Source: Hyaloperonospora brassicae
Lineage: Eukaryota > Oomycota > Peronosporomycetes > Peronosporales > Peronosporaceae
Reading direction: 5' to 3'
DNA: 64,000 nucleotides
Assembly (NCBI GenBank): GCA_947650285.1
Contig: CANTFL010000298.1
Span: 62,001 to 126,000 of the forward strand
This document shows positions 1 to 10,626 of this stretch, one piece after another. The notes beneath the pieces were generated by a model. That model was not told where the DNA came from, searched no databases, and saw only the letters and a program-made list of their open reading frames with translations. The position numbers and the translations under genes are program-made. Every line of letters starts with the position of its first letter. Position 1 is the stretch's first letter.

Positions 1-559
1 TGAAGGCACAATCTTCAACGCAGATTTCTCTCTCATCACCCTTTGCGCGTATAGCCGCAAACAATATTTGATTCGGTTGACACGGCTGTTTGAAAACGCC
101 TTGACATGTGACTCTGCGAACAAGCTTGTATCTCAAGTGGTAAGATGTGACAGCACCATGCGAGAGGTCACCGGATATCGATATTCGATGACCGCATTAA
201 AAATTTAAACCTTTGGGTTCCGGTTCGTCGGAGTTCACCAGCACTATTCTACCAGATAGTCACGTCCGCCATGGTAAGTAGACTATAGTTTAGTTAGTAA
301 CACACTACCAGAGTTAAAAATGTACGCCTATATGAATAGTAATACGCGACGAGGCGATTATCATGCGGGACAAGACGATTACCAACGTAGAGGCATAAAA
401 ATTTAGTAGGCTTTGAGTAGCAAAAGAAGGCTTTGAACTGAGGACCTAAATATACACACTGTGCGTTTTGCTCAACTTCGATCACTTCCTGATAATTATT
501 AGCCCAAAGCTCGCATACCCTGCCCAGGACCTAGACCACGCTGTTGTCATGGACCGTTA
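1..559. other. unassigned repeat-like sequence
   Basis: No gene recognised on either strand. Short open frames here carry no motif I know. The stretch precedes the first Copia gag homology and may be the decayed LTR or leader of that element, but I saw no matching 3' LTR. Confidence 0.4.
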
Positions 560-879
560 TTTAATTACCGCATCTCGCATCAACAATTCTTTCGGGACAA
601 AATTCCACACATGAAAATTACTGACGCAAATGATGCTGGAGAAGCGTGATCGTTGCAATGTCGTGAGCAGCGAGGTCAATCTCGAGTACTGGAAAAGTAC
701 ATTACACCAAGCGAAGTTTAAGCGAAAGTCGCTGGAGCCGCTAGCGATCATTTGTCTTCCATAGACGGGTTTGCAGTTTCCACTAGGTCTCTCGGCGAAG
801 AACGCGTATGATGCATGGTCACGTCTGATAGGACACTACGAGAAGAACATATTGTCCCATAAGCTTTTCAGTTGACTTT

Positions 880-1170
880 TGATCTATATGACTAAAATAG
901 GAGATGGTGAAGCCGTGCTGAAGCACATCAATAGACTTCATCTATCGGTGAAGCAACTCGACGCAGTTGGTGCTCTGGGTAGTGTGGACAACTTGGTCAT
1001 CACGCTTCTAGTAAGCCTTTGAGAGTCGTATTAATTTATGATAAAAGTGTTGATGCGAGGTACGATTTGCAAATGTGGAAACTAGTGACATCCCGATTAG
1101 TGCTTGAAGATATGAAGTGCAAGGAGATATTTGGCGGAATCGAAGGAACCGCGCACAGTTAAGTTCAAGC
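880..1170 (+). pseudogene. Copia gag remnant
   Basis: Translated fragments such as GEAVLKHINRLHLSVKQL, VDNLVITLLVSL and DLQMWKLVTSRLVLEDMK match the helical gag segment of Copia elements, where a conserved DLVITLL-type stretch is followed by the MW-LVTSRL helix. The frame changes at least once near 1,015. No zinc knuckle is recognisable downstream. It would have formed the particle shell; now non-functional. Confidence 0.65.
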
Positions 1171-1235
1171 ATTAATTCCGAGCAACAACAAGTGCATGCT
1201 ACGACCGAATAAGAAGCCCGGTTAGTGCCACAAAT

Positions 1236-1619
1236 ATGTATAAAAAGGGCATGAAATCGCATGATTCCCCTCTCGCATCCATGAAGACGCTGAACGACAC
1301 AGTTTTCAGCGTGCAAATACCGCGCAAGAATGATCTTAGAGATTGCTTTTCCTCATTTAGTGGTGGCAAGATGAAGTCGACTAACATGTGGTTGGTCGAC
1401 TTAGGTGCGACGAAGCACATAGATATTTTTAAGAGGTTCATGAGGGCCTACAAGGACTTTCGTCCGGTGGCTGTGATACCTGATGATGGCGGTGTTATCC
1501 AGACGATTGGAAGAGGTGGCATTACCATGTCAATAAAGACTCGCGAATGTATTAATAAGGAATTGCACACGAATGGATGGCACATTACAAAGTATTCTCA
1601 AAAGTTGTTTTCCATATAA
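1236..1619 (+). pseudogene. Copia protease remnant
   Basis: A 127-codon open stretch holds MWLVDLGATKHIDIFKRF (about codons 51-68), the Copia aspartic protease signature W-x-x-D-S/L-G-A-T-x-H. The usual Ser after the catalytic Asp is Leu here, which should harm activity. Gly-rich and turn segments typical of the fold follow (DDGGVIQTIGRGGI). It lies between gag and integrase remnants of the same element. Confidence 0.7.
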
Positions 1620-1969
1620 AGAAATATAAAGGAGGTTGGGAATTTTACCTTTAAATTAGACGATTGCTTTGTGAAAACGAAGAGTAAAAACGTTAAAGTC
1701 GGCGCCCTCGTATAAATAGGACAGTTTAAGCTCTGTATGATACCGGAGCTTAAGTAGGATGTCATCGTGGCAAATTCGAAGAACTACAAAGTAACCTCCA
1801 CCTCCTGTCTTTGGTGTCTTCAACTTGGCCACATTGTACATAGAGCCCTAGAATTTATTGCTAATAAAATTTACGGTAACGGTATTGGCATGAAAACAAT
1901 GCAGAAGCGGGATTCTGATGTAGGGTGCCCTTGGCAAGAAAACAGGTGTCGGCTAATATGATAATTTAC

Positions 1970-2600
1970 CCTATTGCGCAAGTATGTTGCTAATGTTTTT
2001 TTCAGAGATGTGTGTGGTCCCATGCAAACTCCTAACTTCAGTAGCAAACCTCTTTTTGTGACTTTAATGACATATATCGCATTTTTGTGTGGTGTAATTG
2101 ATTCAAAACAAGTCTTAAGTAGCGACCTAGTTCGCTCAATTTGTCGCGTTGGCGAAGACACAAATTGGCAAGCGTGTGAGGACTCTTCGGAGCAATAACG
2201 GTGGAGAACAAACTTCCGTCATGATGTCTAAGCTCTGTGAGGACCACAATATAATTCAAAACAATTCACAACGCCTTACACGCCTAAATTGAGCGGTGGC
2301 GCCGAGCGGATGAATCGTACATTGGTGAAAAGCTCGAGCTGCATGATGGAGAAAGCTGAGCTGACCAATTCGTATTTGGGGGAGGCATTCATCGCCTCAA
2401 AAATTAAACGAATATGCTGTTCAACTCGTTATAAAGGTCACGAAAAGTCTTTCTGCCGCGTATGGACTAGTAAGAAACCTTTTCTTGCAAACTTGGAGGC
2501 TTCGGGCTCTCATACATACGTGCATGTGCCCAAGCCGAAGGCGATCCATGCTGAATGCAAGATCGGTGCATTGTCGTTTCATTCGATACTTCGATAATAA
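1970..2600 (+). pseudogene. Copia integrase remnant
   Basis: Three blocks of an rve-type integrase core are visible. DVCGPMQTPNFSSKPLFVTL (about 2,008) carries the first catalytic Asp. RSNNGGEQTSVMM (about 2,191) is the second block, with Asn where DNGGE has its Asp. The third, GGAERMNRTLVKSSSCMMEK (about 2,295), is the block carrying the catalytic Glu. The frame shifts between blocks and stops interrupt. The downstream GAL-FHSIL-RYFDNKKEYRF stretch matches the post-core segment of Copia integrases. Confidence 0.75.
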
Positions 2601-3009
2601 AAAAGAGTATCGTTTTATGGAAATCAAGAGCCGATGTGTGCGAACCAGTCGCGACGCGCAGCTCAATAAGATATTTTTAATAGTGGAGGGCGATGTCCTG
2701 CAAGATGGAGCTGTCATCGAATATTACAATTATCTCGAAGCCAACGATGTACCGAATATGGATTACTCATGCAAAGACACCAAGGACATAGGGCCTAGGA
2801 ATCCTACAATGGGTATGGTCAATGAACCTGGCGCAAGGGGCACCAGCGAATGCAATCGATGGAGACCCTGGACAAAGCTCCAGCGGCAAAATGCGGAGAT
2901 CAATATCTGACCATGAACAAAATGTCTGCAAAGAATGATACTATTCCCTCAATTTAGGTTGCCTTTGTCGTTATTAAGTGGAATAAATGCCGACGACGTA
3001 TATGTCAGC

Positions 3010-3690
3010 AATAGACTCAGCGACACGGTCAGGTGGAAAGAGGCATGTGACTGAAATGACTTTACTTCGCCTGAATGCGACCTGGGAACTTGTTCCTCTG
3101 CCAAAGGGAGCAAGGCAATCATCAATCGAGGGGTTATTTGGGCAAAGGAGACGATGTTGATGTTTTAAGCGGCTTTGAGCGCATTATGTAGCCAAAGTCT
3201 TTTGCAGACACGTGGCATCTAATATGGCGAGACATCCACTTTAGTGACCGAGTTTATATAAATCAGAGTATTACTCAGGTTAGGGCAAAGCAATCTCTGA
3301 TGATTCACCAGTTGGATGTAATGACAGCCTTTTGAAATGAAAAATCTCGATGAATGCGTTCACATGGTGCACCCGGATAGTTACGTCGATGGAAATTACC
3401 CGGATCTTTTCTGTCAGCTTGAGCGCTATAATCAATGTTTAAAGCAGTTACCACTATGTGGAATTAGAATATCGACATGTTTATGCTGGATTTGAAGTTT
3501 TAAAAGTGCAAGACTGACCACTACATCGGTGCCAAGCGAGACTGTCAAGACATCATTTTGGTAACTTTGCACGTCGATGATTTGGGCATCTCAAGCAGCA
3601 ACTCCGAACTATTCCAATGCACGAAGCAGTCGCTAAGTGAGCTTTTTGACATGTCAGATCTTGGCAAGGTCAAATAATTCCTCGTATCAA
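3010..3690 (+). pseudogene. Copia reverse transcriptase remnant
   Basis: The stretch encodes the RT entry segment (ATWELVPLPKGAKAI, 3,078 onward, after a frame change). Further on come HPDSYVDGNYPDLFCQLER and LVTLHVDDLGISSSNSELF (around 3,557-3,615), where HVDD replaces the catalytic YVDD box. FDMSDLGKVK then matches the segment after the active site. Stops and frameshifts are frequent. No RNase H follows. Confidence 0.7.
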
Positions 3691-3839
3691 AATTCAATTA
3701 AAGCCTTTAAGCCTGTACAACTTTAATTTGTCAGTCCAGGATTGCGGACTACATACTCATACCGTTTGGCGTGGAAACAGCAATCCTGTCAAAATTTCAT
3801 ATGAAGCAGGATAAAAAGAAGCGATTTCAATGTGCGCGG

Positions 3840-4985
3840 ATGACAATGGTGGGGTGGTGGTCGCTCTTTTAAGTAGTCGACCCCAACTCTCCACTGGCGC
3901 CCGGATGACCGATGAACGGAGGATGTACTCCGATTTCGTGTTCTTTATAGCCTTCCTCACCTTGTGTACACGTTGGTGTGGCGGGTAGCACTCTTTCAGA
4001 TGGACTCGTGTCCATAGAAAACTTGACCGTGGTTGCGATGGGGTCGAAGTTCAAGCTCGGTGTGGACATTTTCACACCGCGATCGGGGTTGGCGCGATCT
4101 CGTGGAATTCTTCACGGAGTCACTTGTATACTTGTAGGGTGCTCGACATGAGTCACCCTCATCTGTAAAGATCGCCTTGATCAAAGTAGATGCTTGGTTC
4201 GCGAAACTTCTGACCACTTGAGCCGTCTCGCGATATTTCCCCCTTGGTTTTACTGGTTTGATGCGTCCGATCGCAGTTGAGGTGTTGTTTGAGAGTTCTT
4301 GATCCCTGGCTTAACATCCATATATATCACTTGGTCAAAGTATGTAATATTTCTTGACGTCGGGTGGCCAATGAACCGACCCGGAGGAGAAGTCTGCACG
4401 TACACTTAGAAGCAAATTGAACTCTGTCAATGTTAACCAATTAAACCCAACAACTCCAACAACCCCATTTATATTCCCATGTCATAGACATCGCATGCTA
4501 CGTGTCTATCTCTCTAGACAGTAGCAACCTTGTACTTGCGTGGCACACACCTGATATACTTGTCCGATCGCAGTCGTCTTTCTGGTCACCGATCGTGTGG
4601 TGTAATTCATATTGGCTTAATCGCAATCATATACCTTATCACCGATCACGATCTCGATCGCCTCCCTGATCGCGATCGCCTTGCTGACCGCGGGTCACTC
4701 GATGTGGTCCACATCAACCTGATCAGGATCACATTCTTGATCGCTGATCACGATATTGATCGCCTCCTTGATCGCGATCGCCTTGTTGATCGCGATTTCC
4801 TTCTTGATTAACTGATCGCGAGTGTAATCACCCCCATGACAATAACCGTATCTCCAAAATGCGTAACCTTCGCCCGTCATTCTCAAGCCCAATATCGCAG
4901 GTTCCATGCTGTCTGATCTGATATACGGTTCTGTCTAATCGTCCAGTGGACGTGATCCGACCAGTTGCGGGACCGGCGTTGCCAA
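3840..4985 (-). repeat. inverted LTR/leader fragment of GATC-rich Gypsy family
   Basis: Read on the minus strand, this block is homologous to 53,910-54,965, the LTR of the decayed GATC-rich Gypsy element. Shared landmarks include a TACTTGCGTGGC block (4,535 versus 54,308), GTCGGGTGGCCAATG (4,360s versus 54,460s), the ACACAAGGT(A/G)A segment and the TGGCGCCCG segment close to the LTR end. It is cut on both sides, joins Copia remnant 1 at its left and the MULE at its right, and has no partner LTR here, so it is a translocated or inverted fragment. Confidence 0.8.
4625..4830. repeat. GATC-rich short tandem array inside LTR
   Basis: Imperfect tandem units built on GATCGCGATCGCC and TTGATCGCGAT repeat about ten times. 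The matching array on the other copy lies near 54,040-54,290, where an 18-bp unit (CAATCGAGATCAAGGAGT) is repeated. The array is part of the LTR, so it would lie in the U3/R region. Confidence 0.7.
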
Positions 4986-5148
4986 CTGTCTGTCAACTCG
5001 GATGTAACTGGAGCGCGTTTCCAACTCGTATCGCAAATTTACTGGTCGCTTCACACAGTTGTGTGTATGAATAGCAGTGCGAGAAGTATGACTAACAGTC
5101 AGGTAACAAGCTGAGGGTTAATTAAAGTGGTGCGCATCTGTAACAGCT

Positions 5149-5225
5149 CGTGAGCAGTGGCAGCAACAGTTCAGTCATTGCTGCTGGTGACGATTATGTT
5201 GTTTAACGATTGAGTGCGTGTGTGA
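5149..5225 (+). repeat. MULE left terminal inverted repeat
   Basis: About 77 bp aligning with the reverse complement of 7,627-7,711, with the same GTGAGCAGTGGCAGCAACA core and GTTTAACGATTG, and roughly 75-80% identity by eye. Confidence 0.75.
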
Positions 5226-5785
5226 TTTGCGATGATTCAGGGCAGCTTTATTGCTTTCAAATGCATCATATGATATCTTATCGAGCATTAATCTTTTACA
5301 AACTCATACATGATTGCTCTGTGTTTCCTTTTTTAGTTTGATCATTAAAGCCGCAACATAATCCTTGCACCATGTTCATACTTGAGATGCACAGCGATAA
5401 CTATAAAAATTAAATATTATATACATTTATTTATATATTTAATGAAGTTGTCGTTACTGGATCTAGATGCGTATTCGAACGACGAGATGGTTTAAAGAGC
5501 TACACACTGCACCTTCAATTAAGTATAAATGCAATGGATCCTCTTACGTGGCCACTGTATGGAGTGGTGCTGAGCAGCACGGTACTTGTCGTGACTTATG
5601 GCACTAGACCTAAAGAGCTTAATATGTTTTCCAAGTAACTTGGCTGTGCAGCAAATGCAATTTTTCTCGCGTCGGTCGAACTTTCATAGCGGCGACATGT
5701 TTTACTCCTGTGTTCCGCTTACTTGCACGACCGGAATCTGTAGGTAGCTCTAGGTGGGCAAGGTACGACGGATGAAAAGCTTAAG

Positions 5786-7431
5786 TCACGTCGATTGTGG
5801 ACCCAATAGTCTGAAACACTGCAACGATGTGACACCAAGGCAATCCCATATATTAAAGGTTGAACATGAATAATTCAAAGCTTTAGTCTCGACACGCCAA
5901 AATCTTGCATAGCCTTTCTTTAAGGCAAACAATACCCCAGGAGAAGATCGTGACACTTCATAATTGCCCGCATCCTCTTGTTCTGTATTCCAGAACGCTC
6001 GCGCACGAGCAGTCCTTGTAAGGTCTTGTGCGGTCCGTTTCTTGATATGATCTTGCCGATTCCAAAACCTGTTAATAGCATCCTTCGCCAAAACTTGTAT
6101 TGTCTATAAATGTGTTGCATCACGAATACCATTGACGAGAATCGTATTGTTATCACTCTCAACAAAATTGGTAGTGCGTCATCCAAAGTGTACACGGTGT
6201 CATCGGTGGCATGTAATTATCGAAAGGGAGGTTTCTTGTGAACATGTATGTGTTGTAACAATTAATTTCACTCAAAAATGTGCTGGTCCCATGATCACCA
6301 GCATGCACAGGCATATTAGCAAAGACTATTCAGGAAAGTTGGGACGATGTCTTAAATGCAAGTGGCCGGATAATCTCCGAAATTTGACCGATTTTCCGTG
6401 AGAACCACATTGTAGTCAACCTCTGCCTCTGTGAACTGAATTTCCACACCACGTTTGCAAATTCGAAACCAGAACAGCCAAAGTTGCGCTTGAAATTACA
6501 CAATATGTGTATCGTGCAAAATCGAATTTGAATACTCATACCCGTCCTTATCGACTCTTACTTCACGGCCTCTTAAACTTTTCCACGATCACACATTACA
6601 GCGACTTTCATGAATTTAGTTCCAGCGTCGATACACTGAATAAAAAAACCACGCAATGTTGTCCTTGTTTTTCACGTGAGCAAACGATGATGCGAGCATG
6701 ACGTATTGTCCGTTATCCTCTCGTCCAATTAGGGGAAATATCACGCCATTATACTTTCCGTGACGAGAATGGGTGCTGTCAAAGCCAACCAAGAGATATT
6801 AAAATGGTGGCTGTCCACGGCAACTACGAATGTCACAAAAAGTCGGAAATATATTGTGTTGATCCACTTTGAGTGCCACAGTACTGTTTGGATGGGCGCG
6901 CTTTCATGTCACCAAGTGTGGGGCAAGAAGTCATAAAGACTATTTCCATTCTCCTTCCATGTCAATAACCACCGCATCCTTGGAACCTATAAATCTTGTT
7001 TCGATACAAATGCAGATTAGTTTTATTACAAGCCCGTACTAGCGCCATGATTGAATTGCGCTTAATACCCTTGTCGCCTCGAATTACGGCATCGAAAGTT
7101 GACAGCAGTTGAAAGTGCGGTGCTGATGGTTTGGCGACAGCCATGCATACATCGGAGTGTCTGTCGATAAACGTATAAACGTAAAATTCGGTAGGGCCAC
7201 CGATCCAGTCTCGCTTAGTCACACGTGCCATCCACGGGCATTCATCTTGTGGGCATAAATATTATATGCTTGTGCCACTACTCTTCTTCACCTTGCACTG
7301 TCGATTTTGATTGAAGCAGTGATTTTTATATACGCGGTTGCAGCAACGCCGGATTGAAAGGTTAGTCCATACGTCAGGTCAGGAGTACCGTAAAAAGCGT
7401 TCAATTCGATCGCCGCAGTACCTCGAGACAT
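5786..7431 (-). pseudogene. MULE transposase, degenerate
   Basis: Starting from an ATG at 7,431, the minus strand encodes in order an N-terminal Cys/Trp-rich DNA-binding type segment (7,231-6,962) and the first catalytic block GFDSTHSRHGKYNGVIFPLI (about 6,800-6,740). A CDRG-type second block follows, then the C-(T)-IHILCNFKRNFG helix (about 6,510) typical of MULE transposases. A C-terminal SWIM-like region (C-S-C... near 5,900-5,830) ends it. At least four frame changes and several stops are present. It catalysed cut-and-paste transposition in the nucleus; now inactive. Confidence 0.75.
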
Positions 7432-7588
7432 CTTGATGTTTCTTTTACGCTTTGGGGCTTGAACCTACCAGTCAAAAAGCAAAATAGTGTGATGCAGTAA
7501 ACAATCCAATTTTTCTTTAATATTGCTTTTTATTTAGTACTGGCTTCCAAACAATTTGAGATCCGTATGAACAGTCCCTAGGTTGTTT

Positions 7589-7711
7589 CCTGCCCGTCAG
7601 TCATACTCCTCGCACTGCTATACATACACACAAACATAGCCCGCAATCGTTAAACATCACAACCGTCATTTACAGTAAGAACTGACCTGTTGCTGCCACT
7701 GCTCACGAACG
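7589..7711 (-). repeat. MULE right terminal inverted repeat
   Basis: Inverted partner of the left terminal segment. Here the GTGAGCAGTGGC block and the TAGCAGTGCGAG/CATACTCCTCGC block are adjacent, giving a 120-bp terminal region. Confidence 0.75.
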
Positions 7712-7715
7712 GTAC

Positions 7716-8847
7716 TATGTCCTAACGGGGTCCCCACGATCACGAGCTAGTCGAGTTTGTGCGACCAGGACTGGGCTCGGACGCAATGTGCTCACTGCGA
7801 GTGGGCACATCGAGGCTTGGGCGAAATTGATAAGTGGACGAACGTTGGTAAAAATGGAGCGTTTGCGACCACTGTGTGACAGTTATCGATCAAATGGAAA
7901 GACTCGTTATCAATTAAGCAGTTTCTTGTCCCATGTTGCAGCTAAGTATAATGTGGCTAACACTATTATTTATATTTTACTACATAAGTTTAGTATGAGA
8001 CTAATTTTGGGACTTTTGTACATTTGCAGTGCTGGAAATGAGATTTGCCTACGATAATACTCACCTTGATGTCATTCAGATGAATGACACGTAACGGGGT
8101 GAGCCTGTTACATGCGGGCTTACCTCGTTACAACACACTCGTGATCGGCAAAGAAGTGATGATCGCGGGGAACGATGCAACGACGTGCGAGGAAAACTGG
8201 TGGGTATCCGAATATCTGCGCGGCGCAGAGACGCTTGCACTTCATAGAAGCGGGTCGTTCGGTATAGGATGTATGTGAACGAAGGGCCATAGCACTGCAT
8301 CAGGTCGTAAAGAGAGGTAGACGGAATGGTGTTCCAATTGCACGATAAAATAACTCAGCTGACCTACCATTCGTGCTTGGGGAGCAACAGCCTCAGGCAG
8401 CATCAAGAGAAAGTGTTGCAAGAAGTCGCAGTGAAGGCTGTGTCAGCTTGATCGAGTTTGCATATCGATTGATGATGTCTCGTATCTATTGACGTTACAA
8501 ACCAATGACACTTCCGCACGCTTGGACCAAAACCTTCATCTAGTCACGCAATCTACTTCGCAGGTAACGCGATCGCTACCGACTACCACGTCTTGTACGA
8601 CGACTGCTTTGTCATTTTTAAGTGGTGATTATCCCATAGAGGTAGCGGCTGCATTAGTTTGTCACAACGATCAGTATCGTCATACACTGCAATTGAAAGC
8701 CGAGACAGTTGTGACACAAAAGCGTTTACTAATGTTAGTACCTTGCACGAATGCGCGATGTCTCAATTAAACCACTCAGCACACGCGTTTATTAATGCTC
8801 CTACAAAGAGACTCCTTGCCAGAACATACGCCGAGTACGACGCGGGT
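7716..8847. other. unassigned; LTR-end-like fragment
   Basis: No gene recognised. At 8,091-8,115 a GTAACGGGGTGAGCC...GTTACA stretch resembles the first bases of the LTR at 60,052 (TGTAACGGGGTGAGCC), so a scrap of that Gypsy family is likely. Open frames of about 90 codons at 7,788 and 8,489 have no motif I can identify. The last bases (8,801-8,847) form the private 3' end of the effector-like ORF. Confidence 0.4.
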
Positions 8848-9157
8848 GTCCCAAATAACGTTCATATAGTGGTGGAGCCGAATCCACATATCGCCCGGCT
8901 TTCTTGAGCGCCCCTACCACAAACTTTATAGCGTCTATCACCGGAGTAAATCGTTCTTCGTTCTCATCGACGCTGGTAGGCTGTTTACCGTGCAAGGTGA
9001 TTACTACTCCACGCAGACCCTTCGGGTGCTTGACGTTGTCTTCGCGAGCGTGAACAGCTGAAGTCGCATCGGAAGTGGCAGCCGTAGAAGCCACTGGTCC
9101 AGCGCTTGCCCCAACGCTGGCTAACGCCGAGAGCAGAAACAAGAGCAACAGACGCAT
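8801..9157 (-). CDS. secreted EER-motif effector-like protein, copy A (probably truncated)
   Basis: The ATG at 9,157 is chosen over an upstream in-frame ATG at 9,376 because it opens with a textbook signal peptide (MRLLLLFLLSALASVG). The 118-residue product then has a low-complexity A/T/S segment, a KGLR at residues 46-49 and DENEER at 64-69. A charged helical tail follows. Oomycete RXLR effectors combine a signal peptide, an RXLR-like tetrad and a downstream (D)EER. Here only a degenerate tetrad is present, so RXLR-like is an inference. The duplication boundary falls at codon 103; the last 15 residues are private to this copy. Such proteins act inside host plant cells. Gypsy fragments and a host pseudogene are its only neighbours. 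Confidence 0.6.
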   Translation of the reverse strand: MRLLLLFLLSALASVGASAGPVASTAATSDATSAVHAREDNVKHPKGLRGVVITLHGKQPTSVDENEERFTPVIDAIKFVVGALKKAGRYVDSAPPLYERYLGHPRRTRRMFWQGVSL

Positions 9158-10553
9158 AATCTTGGGTCGGGCGCGCGGTACGGACGGGAATGCGTTGTGC
9201 GCACGAAATGGAATCGACACCACTAGGTCAGAGGAGCAAGTGGACCGGGGTGTGGTCTGCGGCAGAACCACGTGTTCTGGAAACGAAATAATCGAAACTG
9301 ATGACAAGATCTTAATGCCCTTCCACACGCTTCTCTTACGGTACCACCTATGTGGTGTTGGTCTCATGATCGCCACTCGGGGTAATGCAGCAACGGGCGC
9401 GACTGATTTTTTGCAATCCCGTCAGATTTGAAAGCGGACCTGCGGGCATTACCACACTTCAGGTATGTATGAGCGTATCGACTGGTCCTCGAGAGTCGCA
9501 GTGCACAATGCCAAGTACCAATCGTATGAGGCTGATCGTCCTTCCCGCCGAGAAAGCCTGCCATCCGAAGTCTCCCGCAGTGTCATGTATACAGTTGTGC
9601 CTTGCCCGTCAACTGCAGACGCCATCCTTCTGAAACCAATCAATGTCGCCAAACAGGTATGGACTGAAGGAATGTGGATTTCATTGGTTTCCATGCGCAC
9701 CGAATAGCATTCATAGCAGCCGCGCCGCAAGTGCGCAAGTTAGTCCTGATATCGATTGCCACCTGTCAACGTTTCATTAGGACCATACTTGTACATACGC
9801 ATAGCTTTCTGCGTCAGTCAATAATTGCAGAGTCGCAATTGCGAGATGATTGTAGCGGCGATTGTGAGGCTGGGTGCGTGTACAGCAAGGACTGTCCCAG
9901 TCTGCTGTCCGGTATCATGGAGTCGTAGCAAAGCCCGGATAAGGCGTCGACGTTTGGCCTCTTGGAGTAGATCGGAGCGGCCTCTGCCATCGCAGTCGCA
10001 CGCATCGTCAGTGCACGCTGTTCGTCGCAGCTGCATCGCAGTAGTCGATACATCTGAGCTTCAACAGGCAATTGGCGGAGGTTCATTGGCAAAGAACACG
10101 TGGATGTTGTGCCGCCCCATGGTTTACTAGTGCATTGGTAAGCGAAGTTGATGCCACCACTACCTGATGCAACAGAGGCAGAAGAGCGCCTTGGCGATAC
10201 GTGCGACCGCTGTTTATATCGATACTGTTTACAAGCACGACGTCAATACGTTTTTGGTGCAAACAAGCACTTGCTCTACAATCATGCGAAAAGGAATAGA
10301 AGGGAGCAATGGTCGACCATAAAGGCGCAACACTTACTGAATGAATATACCTCAGTAGCGACAACGCTGTTACAGCATCTCTACGGTACAGCAGCTCCAG
10401 TTCCTGTAGTGTATACAGTAACTACAAGCGGTTCGCACTGCTGCAGGTGTGAGGGTTCTTCCCAAAACAGTGCCTAAACTCACGTACCACACGTAAACTT
10501 CGCCTCCGCCTTTTGCAACCCATCCGCGTTTGGCGCACGTCACATACGAGTTA
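9158..10553. other. region between effector-like gene and RPAP1 remnant
   Basis: The two genes are divergent and this 1.4 kb lies between them, duplicated in arm A'. A stretch about 50 bases upstream of the effector ATG (minus strand GATTCCATTTCG, near 9,205-9,216) loosely resembles the oomycete initiator plus flanking element. Several 60-100 codon frames on both strands, the longest a 92-codon frame at 9,814-10,092 (-), show no motif I recognise. The frames are preserved in both copies only because the duplication is recent. Confidence 0.4.
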
Positions 10554-10599
10554 CGACGACCACCACCGGCATTACGCGACGACCACCACCGGCATTACG
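10554..10599 (+). repeat. 23-bp tandem repeat, two units
   Basis: The unit begins CGACGACCACCACCGGC and occurs twice exactly just upstream of the RPAP1 start. It is also present, inverted, in arm A' (43,439-43,484). Confidence 0.85.
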
Positions 10600-10626
10600 C
10601 GACGACGCCAACGCGAGCGACCGACA

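Larger units (their letters stand above)
560..3740 (+). mobile_element. Ty1/Copia retrotransposon remnant 1
   Basis: A decayed Ty1/Copia element reads left to right with gag, protease, integrase and reverse transcriptase in the Copia order (integrase before RT). Every domain is broken by stops and frame changes, so it cannot be autonomous. RNase H and the 3' LTR were not found. The homology stops near 3,740, just before an inverted fragment of an unrelated Gypsy LTR, which suggests truncation by rearrangement. Seen: motif order. Known: this order defines Copia/Pseudoviridae. Inferred: old insertion, given the mutation load. Confidence 0.8.
5059..7715 (-). mobile_element. MULE (Mutator-like) DNA transposon remnant
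   Basis: A degenerate transposase on the minus strand sits between two related inverted terminal segments (5,149-5,225 and 7,627-7,711). Both contain GTGAGCAGTGGCAGCAACAG and GTTTAACGATTG in inverted orientation. A second shared block lies at 5,059-5,104 on the left and 7,589-7,631 on the right. On the right the two blocks are contiguous; on the left their order is swapped. Length (about 2.6 kb) suits a MULE with a single transposase gene. No clear 8-9 bp target duplication was identified. Confidence 0.75.

Noticed and set aside
4530..4811. 93-codon frame with repeated DR/DRL units
   Set aside because: The repeats come from the GATC tandem array of an LTR, not from a protein repeat; it is within an inverted LTR fragment.
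8091..8130. Solo LTR of the 8-kb Gypsy family
   Set aside because: Only about 25 bases match the LTR start and no LTR end follows, so a complete solo LTR is not supported.
8084..8770. Small genes (64-93 codons) left of the duplication
   Set aside because: No start context, signal peptide or motif, and frames overlap on both strands.
9364..10130. Several 66-101 codon open frames conserved in both arms
   Set aside because: Conservation is explained by the recent duplication. Overlapping frames exist on both strands and no motif or signal peptide was recognised.
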